Assembly: GCF_006442545.2 (NCBI RefSeq)
Contig: NZ_CP083952.1
Location: 3,573,501-3,637,500 of the forward strand
Reading direction: 5' to 3'
DNA from: Mesorhizobium sp. B2-1-8
GTDB taxonomy: Bacteria > Pseudomonadota > Alphaproteobacteria > Rhizobiales > Rhizobiaceae
Length of the DNA stretch: 64,000 bases
The translations under genes were made by a program, and so were the position numbers. The notes beneath the pieces were generated by a model. That model had not been told where the DNA came from. It worked only from the letters and a program-made list of their open reading frames with translations, and ran no database searches. Shown here one piece after another: positions 46,325-55,600 of this stretch (its first letter is position 1; every line of letters begins with the position of its first letter).

Positions 46325-46465
46325 TTAGACCGCCTTGCGAGCGACGTAAGGAATGTCGCTGCGGCTGATGCCGAGGTCGGTCAGTTCACGGTTGCTCAGG
46401 CGGCTCAGCTCGGAAACGGTGTCCCGGTAGCGGCGCCAGTTGCGGTAGTTGCGGATCAAGTTCAT
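46325..46465 (-). CDS. DUF1127 small basic protein, copy 1
   Basis: 46 residues: MNLIRNYRNWRRYRDTVSEL, SRLSNRELTDLGISRSDIPY, VARKAV. It differs from copy 2 mainly after residue 30, indicating a tandem duplication. First gene after the RpoH-like promoter, with about 50 bases of leader and a GAGAAC ribosome site. It is expected to be co-transcribed with copy 2 and the three RNA modules. Confidence 0.9.
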   Translation of the reverse strand: MNLIRNYRNWRRYRDTVSELSRLSNRELTDLGISRSDIPYVARKAV

Positions 46466-46519
46466 GGTAGTTCTCGTTTCGTCTTTCTTGCGGATCATTC
46501 CGTTTGTGTACGAACCATA

Positions 46520-46547
46520 AATAGGGGGACCCATATCGATTTAAAAG
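46520..46547 (-). promoter_or_regulatory. RpoH-like promoter for DUF1127/small RNA operon
   Basis: On the minus strand CTTTTAA, 13 bases, CCCCTATT resembles the heat-shock sigma-32 pattern (CTTGAAA, 11-16 bases, CCCCATNT). The transcript would begin near 46512. In Rhodobacter the matching operon is driven by RpoHI/RpoHII. Assigned by eye only. Confidence 0.45.
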
Positions 46548-46699
46548 CGCTATGGCTGCATGGCAGCAATGCAAATTGTGCAATGCAGCATTAACGCGGC
46601 TTCACGGACCTGACACAAAGAAGCCAGAATCAGAAAGTGCCGTGACGTCAACGGCTTGGGTGCGTCGGCTAAAATGACGACCGGGTGGGGAGAGAGGGC

Positions 46700-47818
46700 A
46701 TGGCGGGGTACTCGACACGGATCAGGGCCGACATTGAGCGATGGCGACAGGCCGGACTGATCGACGCCTCGACGGCTGATGTGCTGAGGCGCGACGTCGA
46801 AGTCAACGCCCGCCAGTCGCTCAGCTTCGGCTCGATCCTCGCAATGCTGGCGGCCCTTCTCTTTGGAGCGGCCGTCCTGATCTTCGTCGCTGCCAACTGG
46901 GATGCGATCCCGCGCCTGGCGCGGGTGACAGCACTCTTTGCCGTCATTCTCGGCGGCTATGTCGGCGGCGCGGTGCTGAAGACGCGCGACCACGCGGCAA
47001 TCGGCGAAGCGCTGTGGATCATTGCCGCGGCCGCGTTCGGCGGCTCGATCGCGCTGATCGGCCAGATGTACCATTTGTCCGGCGACGAGGCTTCCGCGCT
47101 GGTCACCTGGGGCGGCGGTACGGCGCTGGCGGCGGTAGCGCTGCGCTCCAACCCGCTGACCGTGGCAGCGGTCGGTATCGCCGACGCCTGGCTGTTCCTG
47201 AAAGGGTTCGACTATTACAGCCGTAGCGAATTTCCGCATGCCTTCGTCGTCATGGCGGTCGTGCTGTTTGCCGTCTCGTTCTGGACCCGCAGCCAGCCAG
47301 CGCGGCACCTGATCATCCTGTCGCTGCTCTTCTATCTCGTATTGCTGGCGATGGACCACGAGACGCTGCCGGTGGCGATCCCGCTGGTCATTGTCTCTGT
47401 CGTGCTTTTCGCTGCCGCCGTCTTTGCACCGGAACCGGTCGACAGGATCGTGCAGCTTGGCGGCCGCTTGCCGTTGCACGCATTGCTGGGCTTCCTCACC
47501 GGCCTGGCCATCATCCAGTTCGAACTGGCCGACGAAAGCATCTACAACAGCGGCTTCACCATTGCCTCGGTCGTAGCTCTCGCCGGCATCGTCGCGGCTA
47601 TCGTGTTCGCAGGGCGTGAGATCCGTGGGCTGCGCTGGCTCGCCTATCTCGGCTTCGCCTTCGAACTCGCCGTCATCTATGTCGTGACCTTGCAGTCGAT
47701 GCTCGATACGGCCGGCTTCTTCCTGGCCGCCGCGGTGCTCCTCGGCGCGCTTGCGATCGTCATCATCCGCGTCGAAAAACGCATGAAGGGTCCAGTCACC
47801 GCGGGAGCCACGGCATGA
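46700..47818 (+). CDS. DUF2157 multi-pass membrane protein
   Basis: 372 residues. A soluble N-terminal helix-turn (STRIRADIERWRQAGLIDAS) leads into about ten membrane helices, the first being FGSILAMLAALLFGAAVLIF followed by VAANWDAIPRLARV. That pattern (a W-x-x-x-G-L-I/D head and a first helix ending AANWxxIP) defines DUF2157. Function is unknown; DUF2157 genes are regularly followed by a GDYXXLXY protein, as here, with overlapping start and stop. ATG at 46700 chosen over GTG 46685. Confidence 0.85.
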   Translation: MAGYSTRIRADIERWRQAGLIDASTADVLRRDVEVNARQSLSFGSILAMLAALLFGAAVLIFVAANWDAIPRLARVTALFAVILGGYVGGAVLKTRDHAAIGEALWIIAAAAFGGSIALIGQMYHLSGDEASALVTWGGGTALAAVALRSNPLTVAAVGIADAWLFLKGFDYYSRSEFPHAFVVMAVVLFAVSFWTRSQPARHLIILSLLFYLVLLAMDHETLPVAIPLVIVSVVLFAAAVFAPEPVDRIVQLGGRLPLHALLGFLTGLAIIQFELADESIYNSGFTIASVVALAGIVAAIVFAGREIRGLRWLAYLGFAFELAVIYVVTLQSMLDTAGFFLAAAVLLGALAIVIIRVEKRMKGPVTAGATA

Positions 47819-48399
47819 TGACTGGAAAGAGGCTTGTCATCGCGGCACTCGTGCTGGCGCTCGTCCAGATCGGATTCCTGAGCTGGATCATCGCCGGACG
47901 GGCGGCGATCCTGCGCAACGGCAAGGAAGTGCTGTTGAAGATCGAACCGGTCGACCCTCATGATCTCTTGCGCGGCGACTATATCATCCTCGGCTATGAC
48001 ATCTCGCGCATGCCGGTGAAGATGATCGCTAACATTCCCGAGGGCAAATTCTCGAGCGACGACACGCCGATCGTGGTCCGGCTGAAGAAGGGCGCCGATG
48101 GGTACTGGACCCCGACCACAGCCTGGTTCGGCAAGGCGCCGGCGCCGGCCGGTGCAGAGGAGGCCGACATTTCGGGCCATGTCGCCGCCGGTTGGGACCT
48201 TCGCGGCGAAGGCATGACGATCGCGCCGGATTACGGCATCGAACGCTTCTATCTGCCGGAAGGCGAGGGGCTGGCGATCCAGAACGACATGCGGGTGCGG
48301 CCGTTCGGCATCAAGCTGGCGCTCGCCGCCGATGGCACGGCACAGATCAAGGCGTTGGTGGATGGCGACAAGACACTGTTCGAGGAGCCGCTTTATTAG
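47815..48399 (+). CDS. GDYXXLXY-domain membrane-anchored protein
   Basis: 194 residues. One N-terminal helix (LVIAALVLALVQIGFLSWII) anchors an extracytoplasmic domain containing the diagnostic motif RGDYIILGYDISRM near residue 60 and a C-terminal GIERFYLPEGEGLAI. It overlaps the DUF2157 stop (ATGATG), so the two form a coupled pair. The family is thought to be a partner of DUF2157 proteins; the molecular role is unknown. Confidence 0.85.
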   Translation: MMTGKRLVIAALVLALVQIGFLSWIIAGRAAILRNGKEVLLKIEPVDPHDLLRGDYIILGYDISRMPVKMIANIPEGKFSSDDTPIVVRLKKGADGYWTPTTAWFGKAPAPAGAEEADISGHVAAGWDLRGEGMTIAPDYGIERFYLPEGEGLAIQNDMRVRPFGIKLALAADGTAQIKALVDGDKTLFEEPLY

Positions 48400-48498
48400 G
48401 GACGCACGATCCTCCTTCGCCAAGGCTTCGGAGGATACTCCCTTATCCATCTAACGAGCTTGGTGTGGCCTGCCACCCGAAGCTCGAAGAGCGAAGGG

Positions 48499-48581
48499 TG
48501 GTGCGGGTAGAGGGACTCGAACCCCCACGATCTCTCGCCAGAACCTAAATCTGGTGCGTCTACCAGTTCCGCCATACCCGC
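48499..48581 (-). tRNA. tRNA-Leu (TAG)
   Basis: Class II tRNA on the minus strand: acceptor GCGGGTA with TACCCGC, discriminator A and encoded CCA; anticodon stem CCAGA/TCTGG with loop TTTAGGT giving TAG; a short variable arm and T-arm GGGGGTTCGAGTCCCTC. Decodes CUN leucine codons. Confidence 0.95.
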
Positions 48582-48940
48582 GTGACCCGGCAATCCCATG
48601 TAGCCATCATTCTGTCAATGTCGGAGACAACATGTCGGGTCAGGGCCGAAATGTGGTTATTCGCCTAAACGCGAAGACTGTTGAAAATTGGGCTCGCCTG
48701 TGACAAAAGGCGTGTCAAATGTGACGGGACGCGACGATCCGCTTCTACAAGATGTGATAAGAAGTAGGAAAAACAAGAACTTATTCACATTTTGGAACGC
48801 AGTTTGGGAGAGTTTGAGCCGCATTTCCGGTCAAATCGCCAGGTTCCGTACCAAAAGCCATTCCCGGCAAGAATTACCGGCAGGCTGTAAACGGCAGGGA
48901 GCCGTTTGGCAGCCTCATTGGTGAAAACAAAGGTTTTACG
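48582..48940. promoter_or_regulatory. tRNA-Leu to tig intergenic region
   Basis: No gene seen in about 360 bases. The AT-richer part (48730-48790) should contain the tig promoter. GGTTTTACG precedes the tig ATG. Several inverted CGGC/GCCG segments near 48860-48910 could fold, but I cannot assign a regulatory RNA. Confidence 0.4.
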
Positions 48941-50416
48941 ATGCAGGTCACCGAAACACTCAATTCCGGTCTCAAGCGCGAGATCAAGATCACCGTGCCG
49001 GCCGGTGACATGGAGGCCAAGCTGATGGCGCGGCTGTCGGACGCCCGCAACAAGGTTCGCATCAACGGCTTCCGTCCGGGCAAGGTGCCGGTGCAGCACC
49101 TGCGCAAGGTCTATGGCAAGTCGTTCATGGCCGAGGTGGTCAACGAGATCCTCAACGACTCGACCCGTTCGATCATCACCGGGCGCGGCGAAAAGGCCGC
49201 CATGCAGCCCGAGGTCATCATGACCGAGGACGAGAAGGAAGCTGAGAAGATCTTGGCCGGCGGCGCCGACTTCGAGTTCCGCCTCAATTATGAGGTCATT
49301 CCAGCGATCGAAATCAAGGATTTCTCCGACATCAAGGTGACGCGCCAGGTGTTCGACGTTCCGGATTCGGAAATCGACGACCAGGTCAAGCGCGTCGCCG
49401 AATCGGCACGCAGCTATGAGCCGAAGACCGGCAAGGCCGCCGAGGGCGATCGCGTCTCGATCGACTATGTCGGCAAGATCGCCGGCGAGGCTTTCGCTGG
49501 CGGCGCCGGCAACGATCAGCCGCTGGTGCTGGGCTCCAAGGAGTTCATTCCGGGCTTCGAGGAACAGCTGATCGGCACCAAGGCCGGTGACGAGAAGCAG
49601 GTCACCGTAACGTTCCCGGAAAACTACCAGGCGGCGCATCTGGCCGGGAAGGAAGCGACCTTCGACGTCACCGTCAAGGAAGTGTCGAAGCCCGGCGAAC
49701 TGGAAATCAACGACGAGACCGCCAAGAACCTTGGCCTGGAATCGCTCGAGCGCCTGCGTGACATCGTGCGCGGCCAGATCGAGAACCAGTTCGGCTCGAT
49801 GACGCGCCAGAAGGTGAAGCGCCAGTTGCTCGACCAGCTCGATGCTGCCTATTCGTTCGAAGCGCCGTCGAAGCTCGTCGAGGCGGAATTCAACAACATC
49901 TGGGCACAGGTCAACCGTGACCTGGAAGCCGCCGGCCGCACCTTCGCCGACGAAGAAACGACCGAGGAAGAGGCGCGCGCCGAATATATGCGCCTTGCCG
50001 AGCGCCGCGTGCGCCTTGGCCTCGTGCTGGCCGAGATCGGCGAGAAGGCCGGCGTCACCGTGTCGGACGAGGAACTGCAGCGCGGCCTGTTCGAGCAGGT
50101 TCGCCGCTTCCCGGCCAACCAGCAGCAGGAAGCCTTCGAGTTCTACCGCAGCAACCCCGAGGCGCTCAACGCGCTCAGGGCGCCGATGTTCGAGGAGAAG
50201 GTCGTCGACCACCTGCTCGAGCAGATCTCGGTCACCGACGTCAAGGTCAGCAAGGAAGAGCTGATGGCCGACGACGAGGAGGCCGAAACCGCGACCAAGG
50301 CGAAGCCGGCCAAGAAGGCCACCGCGAAGAAGGCTGACGACAAGAAAGCCGACGACGCGGAAGAGCCGAAGAAGAAGGCCGCACCGAAGAAAAAGGCGGC
50401 CAAGGACGCCGAATAG
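48941..50416 (+). CDS. tig: Trigger factor
   Basis: 491 residues. The ribosome-binding N-domain carries the signature [18 protein letters not shown] near residue 45. The FKBP-like peptidyl-prolyl isomerase domain runs from about 155 to 250 ([40 protein letters not shown]), followed by the helical C-domain chaperone cradle. The last 45 residues are a Lys/Ala/Asp-rich tail longer than in E. coli. It meets nascent chains at the exit tunnel. Confidence 0.97.
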   Translation: MQVTETLNSGLKREIKITVPAGDMEAKLMARLSDARNKVRINGFRPGKVPVQHLRKVYGKSFMAEVVNEILNDSTRSIITGRGEKAAMQPEVIMTEDEKEAEKILAGGADFEFRLNYEVIPAIEIKDFSDIKVTRQVFDVPDSEIDDQVKRVAESARSYEPKTGKAAEGDRVSIDYVGKIAGEAFAGGAGNDQPLVLGSKEFIPGFEEQLIGTKAGDEKQVTVTFPENYQAAHLAGKEATFDVTVKEVSKPGELEINDETAKNLGLESLERLRDIVRGQIENQFGSMTRQKVKRQLLDQLDAAYSFEAPSKLVEAEFNNIWAQVNRDLEAAGRTFADEETTEEEARAEYMRLAERRVRLGLVLAEIGEKAGVTVSDEELQRGLFEQVRRFPANQQQEAFEFYRSNPEALNALRAPMFEEKVVDHLLEQISVTDVKVSKEELMADDEEAETATKAKPAKKATAKKADDKKADDAEEPKKKAAPKKKAAKDAE

Positions 50417-50440
50417 ACCGGACGTTCCAACGGATTTCGA

Positions 50441-50466
50441 AAGGCCGCCTCCGGGCGGCCTTTTTC
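50441..50466 (+). terminator. Rho-independent terminator after tig
   Basis: AAGGCCGCC and GGGCGGCCTT pair around a TCC loop, followed by TTTTC. Confidence 0.88.
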
Positions 50467-50567
50467 GTTGCGAAACTGCAACATCGGATTCGTTCTTGAT
50501 GGGCACCGGTGGCGGTACGAAGCCTCGATCATTATCTGGTTGGTTGGAAGACCAGAGGTAATTGGTG

Positions 50568-51092
50568 ATGTCGTTGCGGGTGTTCGTGGAAATGAGGCGC
50601 GCTGCCGCCACGGTGCTTTTCCTTGCCTTGGCCTGCGGCGTTGCCGGGGCCGGCACGGACAATTGGCGTTTCGCCACCGGCAATGACGGCCTCGTCACGG
50701 CGTCGGTCTATGCCACCAACAAGCTGATCACCGGGGGCGGCGCGCTGAGCTACAGCCCGGTGCTGACCATTGCCTGCCGCGCGGACGGCGAGCCGGCCTG
50801 GACCGAATGGCTGCAATTGAACGACGCGGTCTCCGCCAGCCGGAAAATCACCATGTCGGTCACGATCGACAGGGACAGCAAATTCGACGAAAGCTGGTCC
50901 GTCGGCACACGCGGCAGGCTGCTGATGCGCGACGGCGCCGACGGCATCAAACGCCTCGTTCCGGCAAACCGCCTGCTGCTGTCGTGGCGCTTCGGACTGC
51001 TGTCCGGGCGCGGTCAGGCCGATTTCGACCTGGCCGGCTTCGGTGAGGCGGTCAGCCAGATTGCAGGCAGTTGCAGGACCGATCCGCCGTGA
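50568..51092 (+). CDS. Secreted VasI-like hypothetical protein
   Basis: 174 residues with a signal peptide (AATVLFLALACGVAGA-GT) and a beta-rich domain: LTIACRADGEPAWTEWLQLN, MSVTIDRDSKFDESWSVGTR, and a C-terminal FDLAGFGEAVSQIAGSC, giving two widely spaced cysteines. The strand order (LxxxC..., RxD...W..., F.l.G...A...l...C) is that of VasI/TagO-type periplasmic domains, but there is no type VI cluster here. Probably a periplasmic protein of unknown role. The ATG at 50568 has GAGG upstream. Confidence 0.65.
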   Translation: MSLRVFVEMRRAAATVLFLALACGVAGAGTDNWRFATGNDGLVTASVYATNKLITGGGALSYSPVLTIACRADGEPAWTEWLQLNDAVSASRKITMSVTIDRDSKFDESWSVGTRGRLLMRDGADGIKRLVPANRLLLSWRFGLLSGRGQADFDLAGFGEAVSQIAGSCRTDPP

Positions 51093-51250
51093 TTGCGAAA
51101 AGGGGCAGCCTTTTAGGCTATCGCCACCGGAAGATTGATCCGAAAAATTCCTTCGCGCTTGCCCCTACCGTACCAGATCGACATGATGGACGCCGTGGGG
51201 CAAAGGGATGCGCCCGATTTGCCTTAGTGCCGGCCGGTCGCCCTTGATGA

Positions 51251-51811
51251 CGCGAAAAACCGCAAGACCGGCGCTATCCGGATGTCGAGGTGGACCTCAT
51301 CGAAATGAACTCACCATCGCTGGAAGCCGCCTTGTCGGCCGGCGAGATCGATCTGGGCGTCCTCCATCCGCCGCTTTCCGCGCCGGACCTCGCCGTTCTC
51401 GATTTGCCCGACGAAGCTCTTTTCCTGGCGCTGCCGGCTACACACCGGCTTGCCGGCCAACCGGCGATCAGGATCGCCGATCTGGAGGGGGAGCCATTCC
51501 TGCTAGCGCCGCGCAGCATCGGCCCCAGCATCTACGACCGCGTCATTGCCCTGTTCCAAGCCGAGGGCATCAGTCCGAGAATCGTCCAGGAGGTGACACC
51601 CATGACGACGCTGATAGGGCTGGTGGCCGCCGGTACGGGTCTTGGTTTCGTGACCGCGGGCATCGCGAAGGTGGCGCGGCCCGGCGTGACGTTCCGCCCG
51701 GTTCTCCCGGATCCACCCTCCTTGCCATTGGCTGTGGCCTGGCGCGGACCCGCATTGCCTGCCAGTGGCCAGCTATTTCTGGATATCGTGACGGAGTTTT
51801 CAAGGCGCTGA
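51251..51811 (+). pseudogene. LysR-type regulator, effector-domain remnant
   Basis: The frame begins after a stop at 51248 with RYPDVEVDLIEMNSPSLEAA and continues through GEIDLGVLHPPLS, VAAGTGLGFVTAGIAKVAR and LAVAWRGPALPASGQLFLDI, that is, the periplasmic-binding-like effector domain of LysR regulators. The N-terminal helix-turn-helix and linker are missing, and the 150 bases upstream show only degenerate sequence. It cannot bind DNA and is best called a truncated gene. Confidence 0.75.
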
Positions 51812-51884
51812 TCAACGGAGCATGATCAAAAGCATGTCCCGTTGAATGGGAAGAGCCCGTTAATTGTTACCGCGGGTGCTCATC

Positions 51885-51953
51885 ATCGACAAACTGCTTG
51901 CCAACTTCATGGGCTTCGTCAAACTCGCCGCTATCGCTATCTGGCTCAAATAG
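51885..51953 (+). pseudogene. IS5-family transposase C-terminal remnant
   Basis: 23 codons ending IDKLLANFMGFVKLAAIAIW-LK-stop are the usual last residues of IS5-group transposases. An in-frame stop at 51861 and the missing DDE core show that only the tail survives. No inverted repeat is recognisable. Confidence 0.55.
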
Positions 51954-51971
51954 CTAAATCGTTACCACGGC

Positions 51972-52145
51972 CTAGATCAGCAACAACCCCTTCATGCTGG
52001 AATAGCCCTTTCGCCCGATGATGATGTGGTCGTGCACGGAAATACCCAGCCGCTTGGCTGCTTCGATGATCTCTTTCGTCATCTCGATATCGGCGCGCGA
52101 TGGCGTCGGGTCGCCGGAAGGATGGTTGTGGAGAAGCATAGCCAT
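51972..52145 (-). pseudogene. radC: radC (JAB/MPN) 3' fragment
   Basis: The minus-strand frame [20 protein letters not shown], then [20 protein letters not shown] and [15 protein letters not shown] is the C-terminus of RadC with the HNHPSG metal motif. Upstream of about 52145 homology ceases abruptly and AT-rich unrelated sequence begins, so only the last 57 residues are left. Intact RadC is over 200 residues. It lies 18 bases from the IS5 tail. Confidence 0.75.
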
Positions 52146-52639
52146 CTCGCTAATTATTTGGAAAATCAGGATAAAATTAAGACTATCGGAAAGAAGGGTG
52201 TGGTTGTTGGGGTCTGTCTTATGTGCTGCAATGCGATCATCACGCTCAGTCACTTGCGGTCATGACGAGTCGTTTTGACGCACGGCGCGACACGGCTTTT
52301 GATTCACATTTCAACATGCGCGCCGCCAAGCTTGCTATCGGTGCGCTTCTGGCATTGAGAAGGGGGCTGCCACGGGGAGATCCACGCCGCTCATGCTCCT
52401 GTCGCGTTCTCACGCAAAGGCCATGCTGCTCGTCCTTATTCCATACCGAAACACATACGAGTTTAAACGCGACAAACGATCTCTGAGGACTGCGGTTTCT
52501 CTTTCAGTTTCTCTCGCTAATGTACATCGTCGGCCACGGCGTCCGCAGCCGTTTTCCGCAACGCCAAAGGCACTCCTGCGGCCGAGAAGCCGCAAGGATG
52601 AGGAGGGTGCGCCATAGGTCTTTCGGGCAAGCCTGAAGG
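52146..52639. other. Degenerate accessory stretch with HTH-gene tail remnant
   Basis: No intact gene. Between about 52246 and 52310 the minus strand matches the last 21 codons of the helix-turn-helix gene at 60791-61015 (shared 13-base TTTGACGCACGGC and RASK codons), apparently a decayed duplicate. Positions 52150-52200 are unusually AT-rich for the window. The rest shows nothing recognisable; a terminator for the autotransporter gene is expected near 52600-52640 but is not convincing. Confidence 0.45.
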
Positions 52640-55600
52640 TCAGAACGTTTTGCCCAGATTGACCAGGAATCCGTTGTCGGTATCGCCATCGCTGCCGAAC
52701 AGGCCGCGATATTCCAGCCGCATGTTGAAGTCCTGCGCCGTCTGCACATTCACCCCGAGGCCGAGCATGAAGCGATCGTTCCCCAGCCCGCCGATCGACG
52801 TGTGATAGATCGGCCCGCCGAACATGTCGGCGTAGTTCATGGTGATCGCGCTGTCGCCCTGGAAATCGTGCTGGTACTCCAGCCTCACCTGCGGCGAAAC
52901 CACGCCGTAGTCAGCGGTGAACTTGTAGGCGAGCGTCAGGCCGAGATTGCCCGTGGTGGTGCTGATGTCCTGCTCGCCATAGTGCAGGGCCGAAGACGGA
53001 TCACCACTTTCGGTGAAGGCATCCAGCTTCGCCTTCGCAACGTCAAGACGTGCATAAGGCGAGACCTGCCATTCCTGGATCTCGAACTTCTTGCCGGCTG
53101 AAACCGAGGCGAACCACTGGCCGCCGTCGCGCTCGCCATTGGCAAAGCCGCCACCGGAAGTCAGATAACGCTTCGAGTCGAACGACAGCCACTGATATCC
53201 CATAAGACCGTCGATGAAGTAGTCCTGGCCTGGATGATAGCTGGCGTAGAGACCCGCCGTGTAGGCCTTGCCGGTGCTGCGGCTGCCATTGTCACCGATG
53301 TCGCTGACATCGCGGCCGTAGCCCATGCCGAGACCAATCGCGAAAGCGTGGCTGAAGCGATAGTCGACGCCAGCGCTGAGGCCCGTGGTCTCGAACTTGT
53401 AGCCGTCATTGCCGTTACGCTCGCCGATATTGATCGAGCCGCCGGTCCAGATGGTTACCTTGCTGTGGCCGAAGCTGCCGGTGCCGAAGCCGCCAGGCGT
53501 GCCCGATGTCGTGGTGTCGTCGGGGGACGATTTGAACGGCCAGTTCGGGTCGGACGCCTTGCTGCGACCGCAGTCAGGTCCTTTTGCCGCTTGTTCGGCT
53601 TCGCCGCAGGTGCTGTCGAAGGAGAGCACGATGCCCTGGACGAAGGCCAGGCTATCCGTGGGTTCCTGGCCATTGTCGCCGTCATGCAGGCTCTCCAGGC
53701 GCTGCTGGAAGTTGCCAATCTGCGAGGTGGCGAAACGGCGCGTTGCGGCGGTCTCCGCGTTGAGGATGCCCATGACCTCGCTGTCCAGCGTCGGATCTGG
53801 ACGCTCGACGACCTCGATGGTGATCGCCGTCACCGCCGACGTCGCATAGGCGTTGCTCAGGGTGAAGGTTACCGTTTCCGTGCCCTTGAACGTCGCCGTC
53901 GGCGTGAAAGTCATCTGGAACCCGTTCAGCACCGTCGTGCCGGACGAAGACGGCGGCACCGAAACCAGGCTTGCGCTGGTGAAAGGCCCGCCGACTGCAT
54001 CCTTGGTCAGGTCGACGACCACGGCCTTGCCCGACACCGTCGTTACATGCTGCGCGACCGGGGCGGGAAGGGGCCTGACGTTGATCGTGACGGTGGCGGG
54101 TGTCGAGGTTCCGCCTGGTCCGGTAGCTGTGTATGTCAGTGTGTCCGATCCGTTAAAGGACGCTCCCGGCGTGTAGACGATGTCGGTGCCGCTGACCGAC
54201 GCGGTGCCGTGCGCGGGCGCCGTGGCAATCGCTACGGAGGTGATGGTCCCGGTATCGTTGTCCGTGACGTGGATGGTCACGGGCTGCCCTTCAAGCGTTT
54301 CAGCCGTCTCCGGGTTGGCGACCGGCGGGTTGTTGCCGATCACCAGCGTGTAATTTGCCGTGCCGGTGAAACCGAAACTGTCGGTCGCCGTGGCGGTGAT
54401 GTTGAACGAGCCGAACTCTGCCGGCGTGCCCGAAAGCACGCCCGCTGAGGACAGCGTTGTTCCAGCTGGTAGCGTGCCCGTCAGCGCGTAGGTGTAAGGG
54501 CCGGTGCCGCCGCTGGCCGTCAGCGTCTGGCTGTAGGCAACGCCGAATTGACCCGCAGGCAAGGTGGCCGGCGCCAGCGTGATGGTCGGCGCGGCGATGA
54601 TCAGCGTGTAGGGCCGGGACCCGGTCGCGGCAGTACCCGTCGTGCTGTCGGTCGCCGTCACGGTGAAGGAGAAGGAGCCGGCAACCGTCGGCGCGCCCGT
54701 GAGCGCTCCGGCCGCAAGCGTCAATCCTGCGGGCAGCGTGCCCGACGTCACCGCAAAGCTGTACGGGCTGGTGCCGCCACTCGCCGAAAAAGTCTGGCTG
54801 TAGGAGGTTCCGGCCACACCGCCGGGAAGGCTGGCGGGCGACACCGTCAGGCCGGGCACCAGGACCTGCAGGCTGTAACTTTGGGTGCCCGTCTGGCCAT
54901 TGGCATCTTGCGCCTGAACCGTGATCGGAAATGTGCCGGACTGCGTCGGCGTTCCCGAAAGAACGCCTGCTGAAGTGAGCGACATGCCATTCGGCAGCGG
55001 ACCGGAAGATACAGTGAAGCTGTAGGGGCCGACGCCGCCGGATGCGACAAGAGAAACGGGCGTGTAGGCAGCCCCCGCGGTCGCATCCGCCAGCGAAGCC
55101 GGCGTGATTGCGATGGTCGGTGCGCCGACCTGCAGGACATAGTTTTGCGTTCTGGCGAACGGTGCGCCGGTGCCGGTGCTGCTATCGGCTGCCTGGACCG
55201 AGAAGGTGAACAAGCCGGTTACGGTGGGTGTTCCCGAGAGCAGCCCGGTCCCGGGATCAAGCGCGAGGCCCGCTGGAAGCGCACCGGCGCTGACAGTGTA
55301 GCTGTAGGGCGCCGTGCCACCGGACGCCGAGAACTGCTGGCTGAAGGCCGCGCCATAGGCGGCGCTAAGCGTTCCCGCCGCCGGCGTCATGGAAAGCGTT
55401 GGCGCAGCGACAGTGAGCGTGAAGGGCTGCGCAATCGCGAAGGGGCCATTTCCGGTGCTGCTGTCATTGCCCGTGACGTTGAGGGCGAAGCTGCCCGCTT
55501 CTGTCGGCGTTCCCGAAACGGTCACGCTGTTGGTCCCCGTGGTGGAAAGACCTGCCGGCAAACCGCTCACCGACAGTGTGTATGGCGCAGCGCCACCCGA

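Noticed and set aside
50568..51092. Type VI secretion component
   Set aside because: The fold resembles VasI/TagO, but no other T6SS gene is present and the match is weak.
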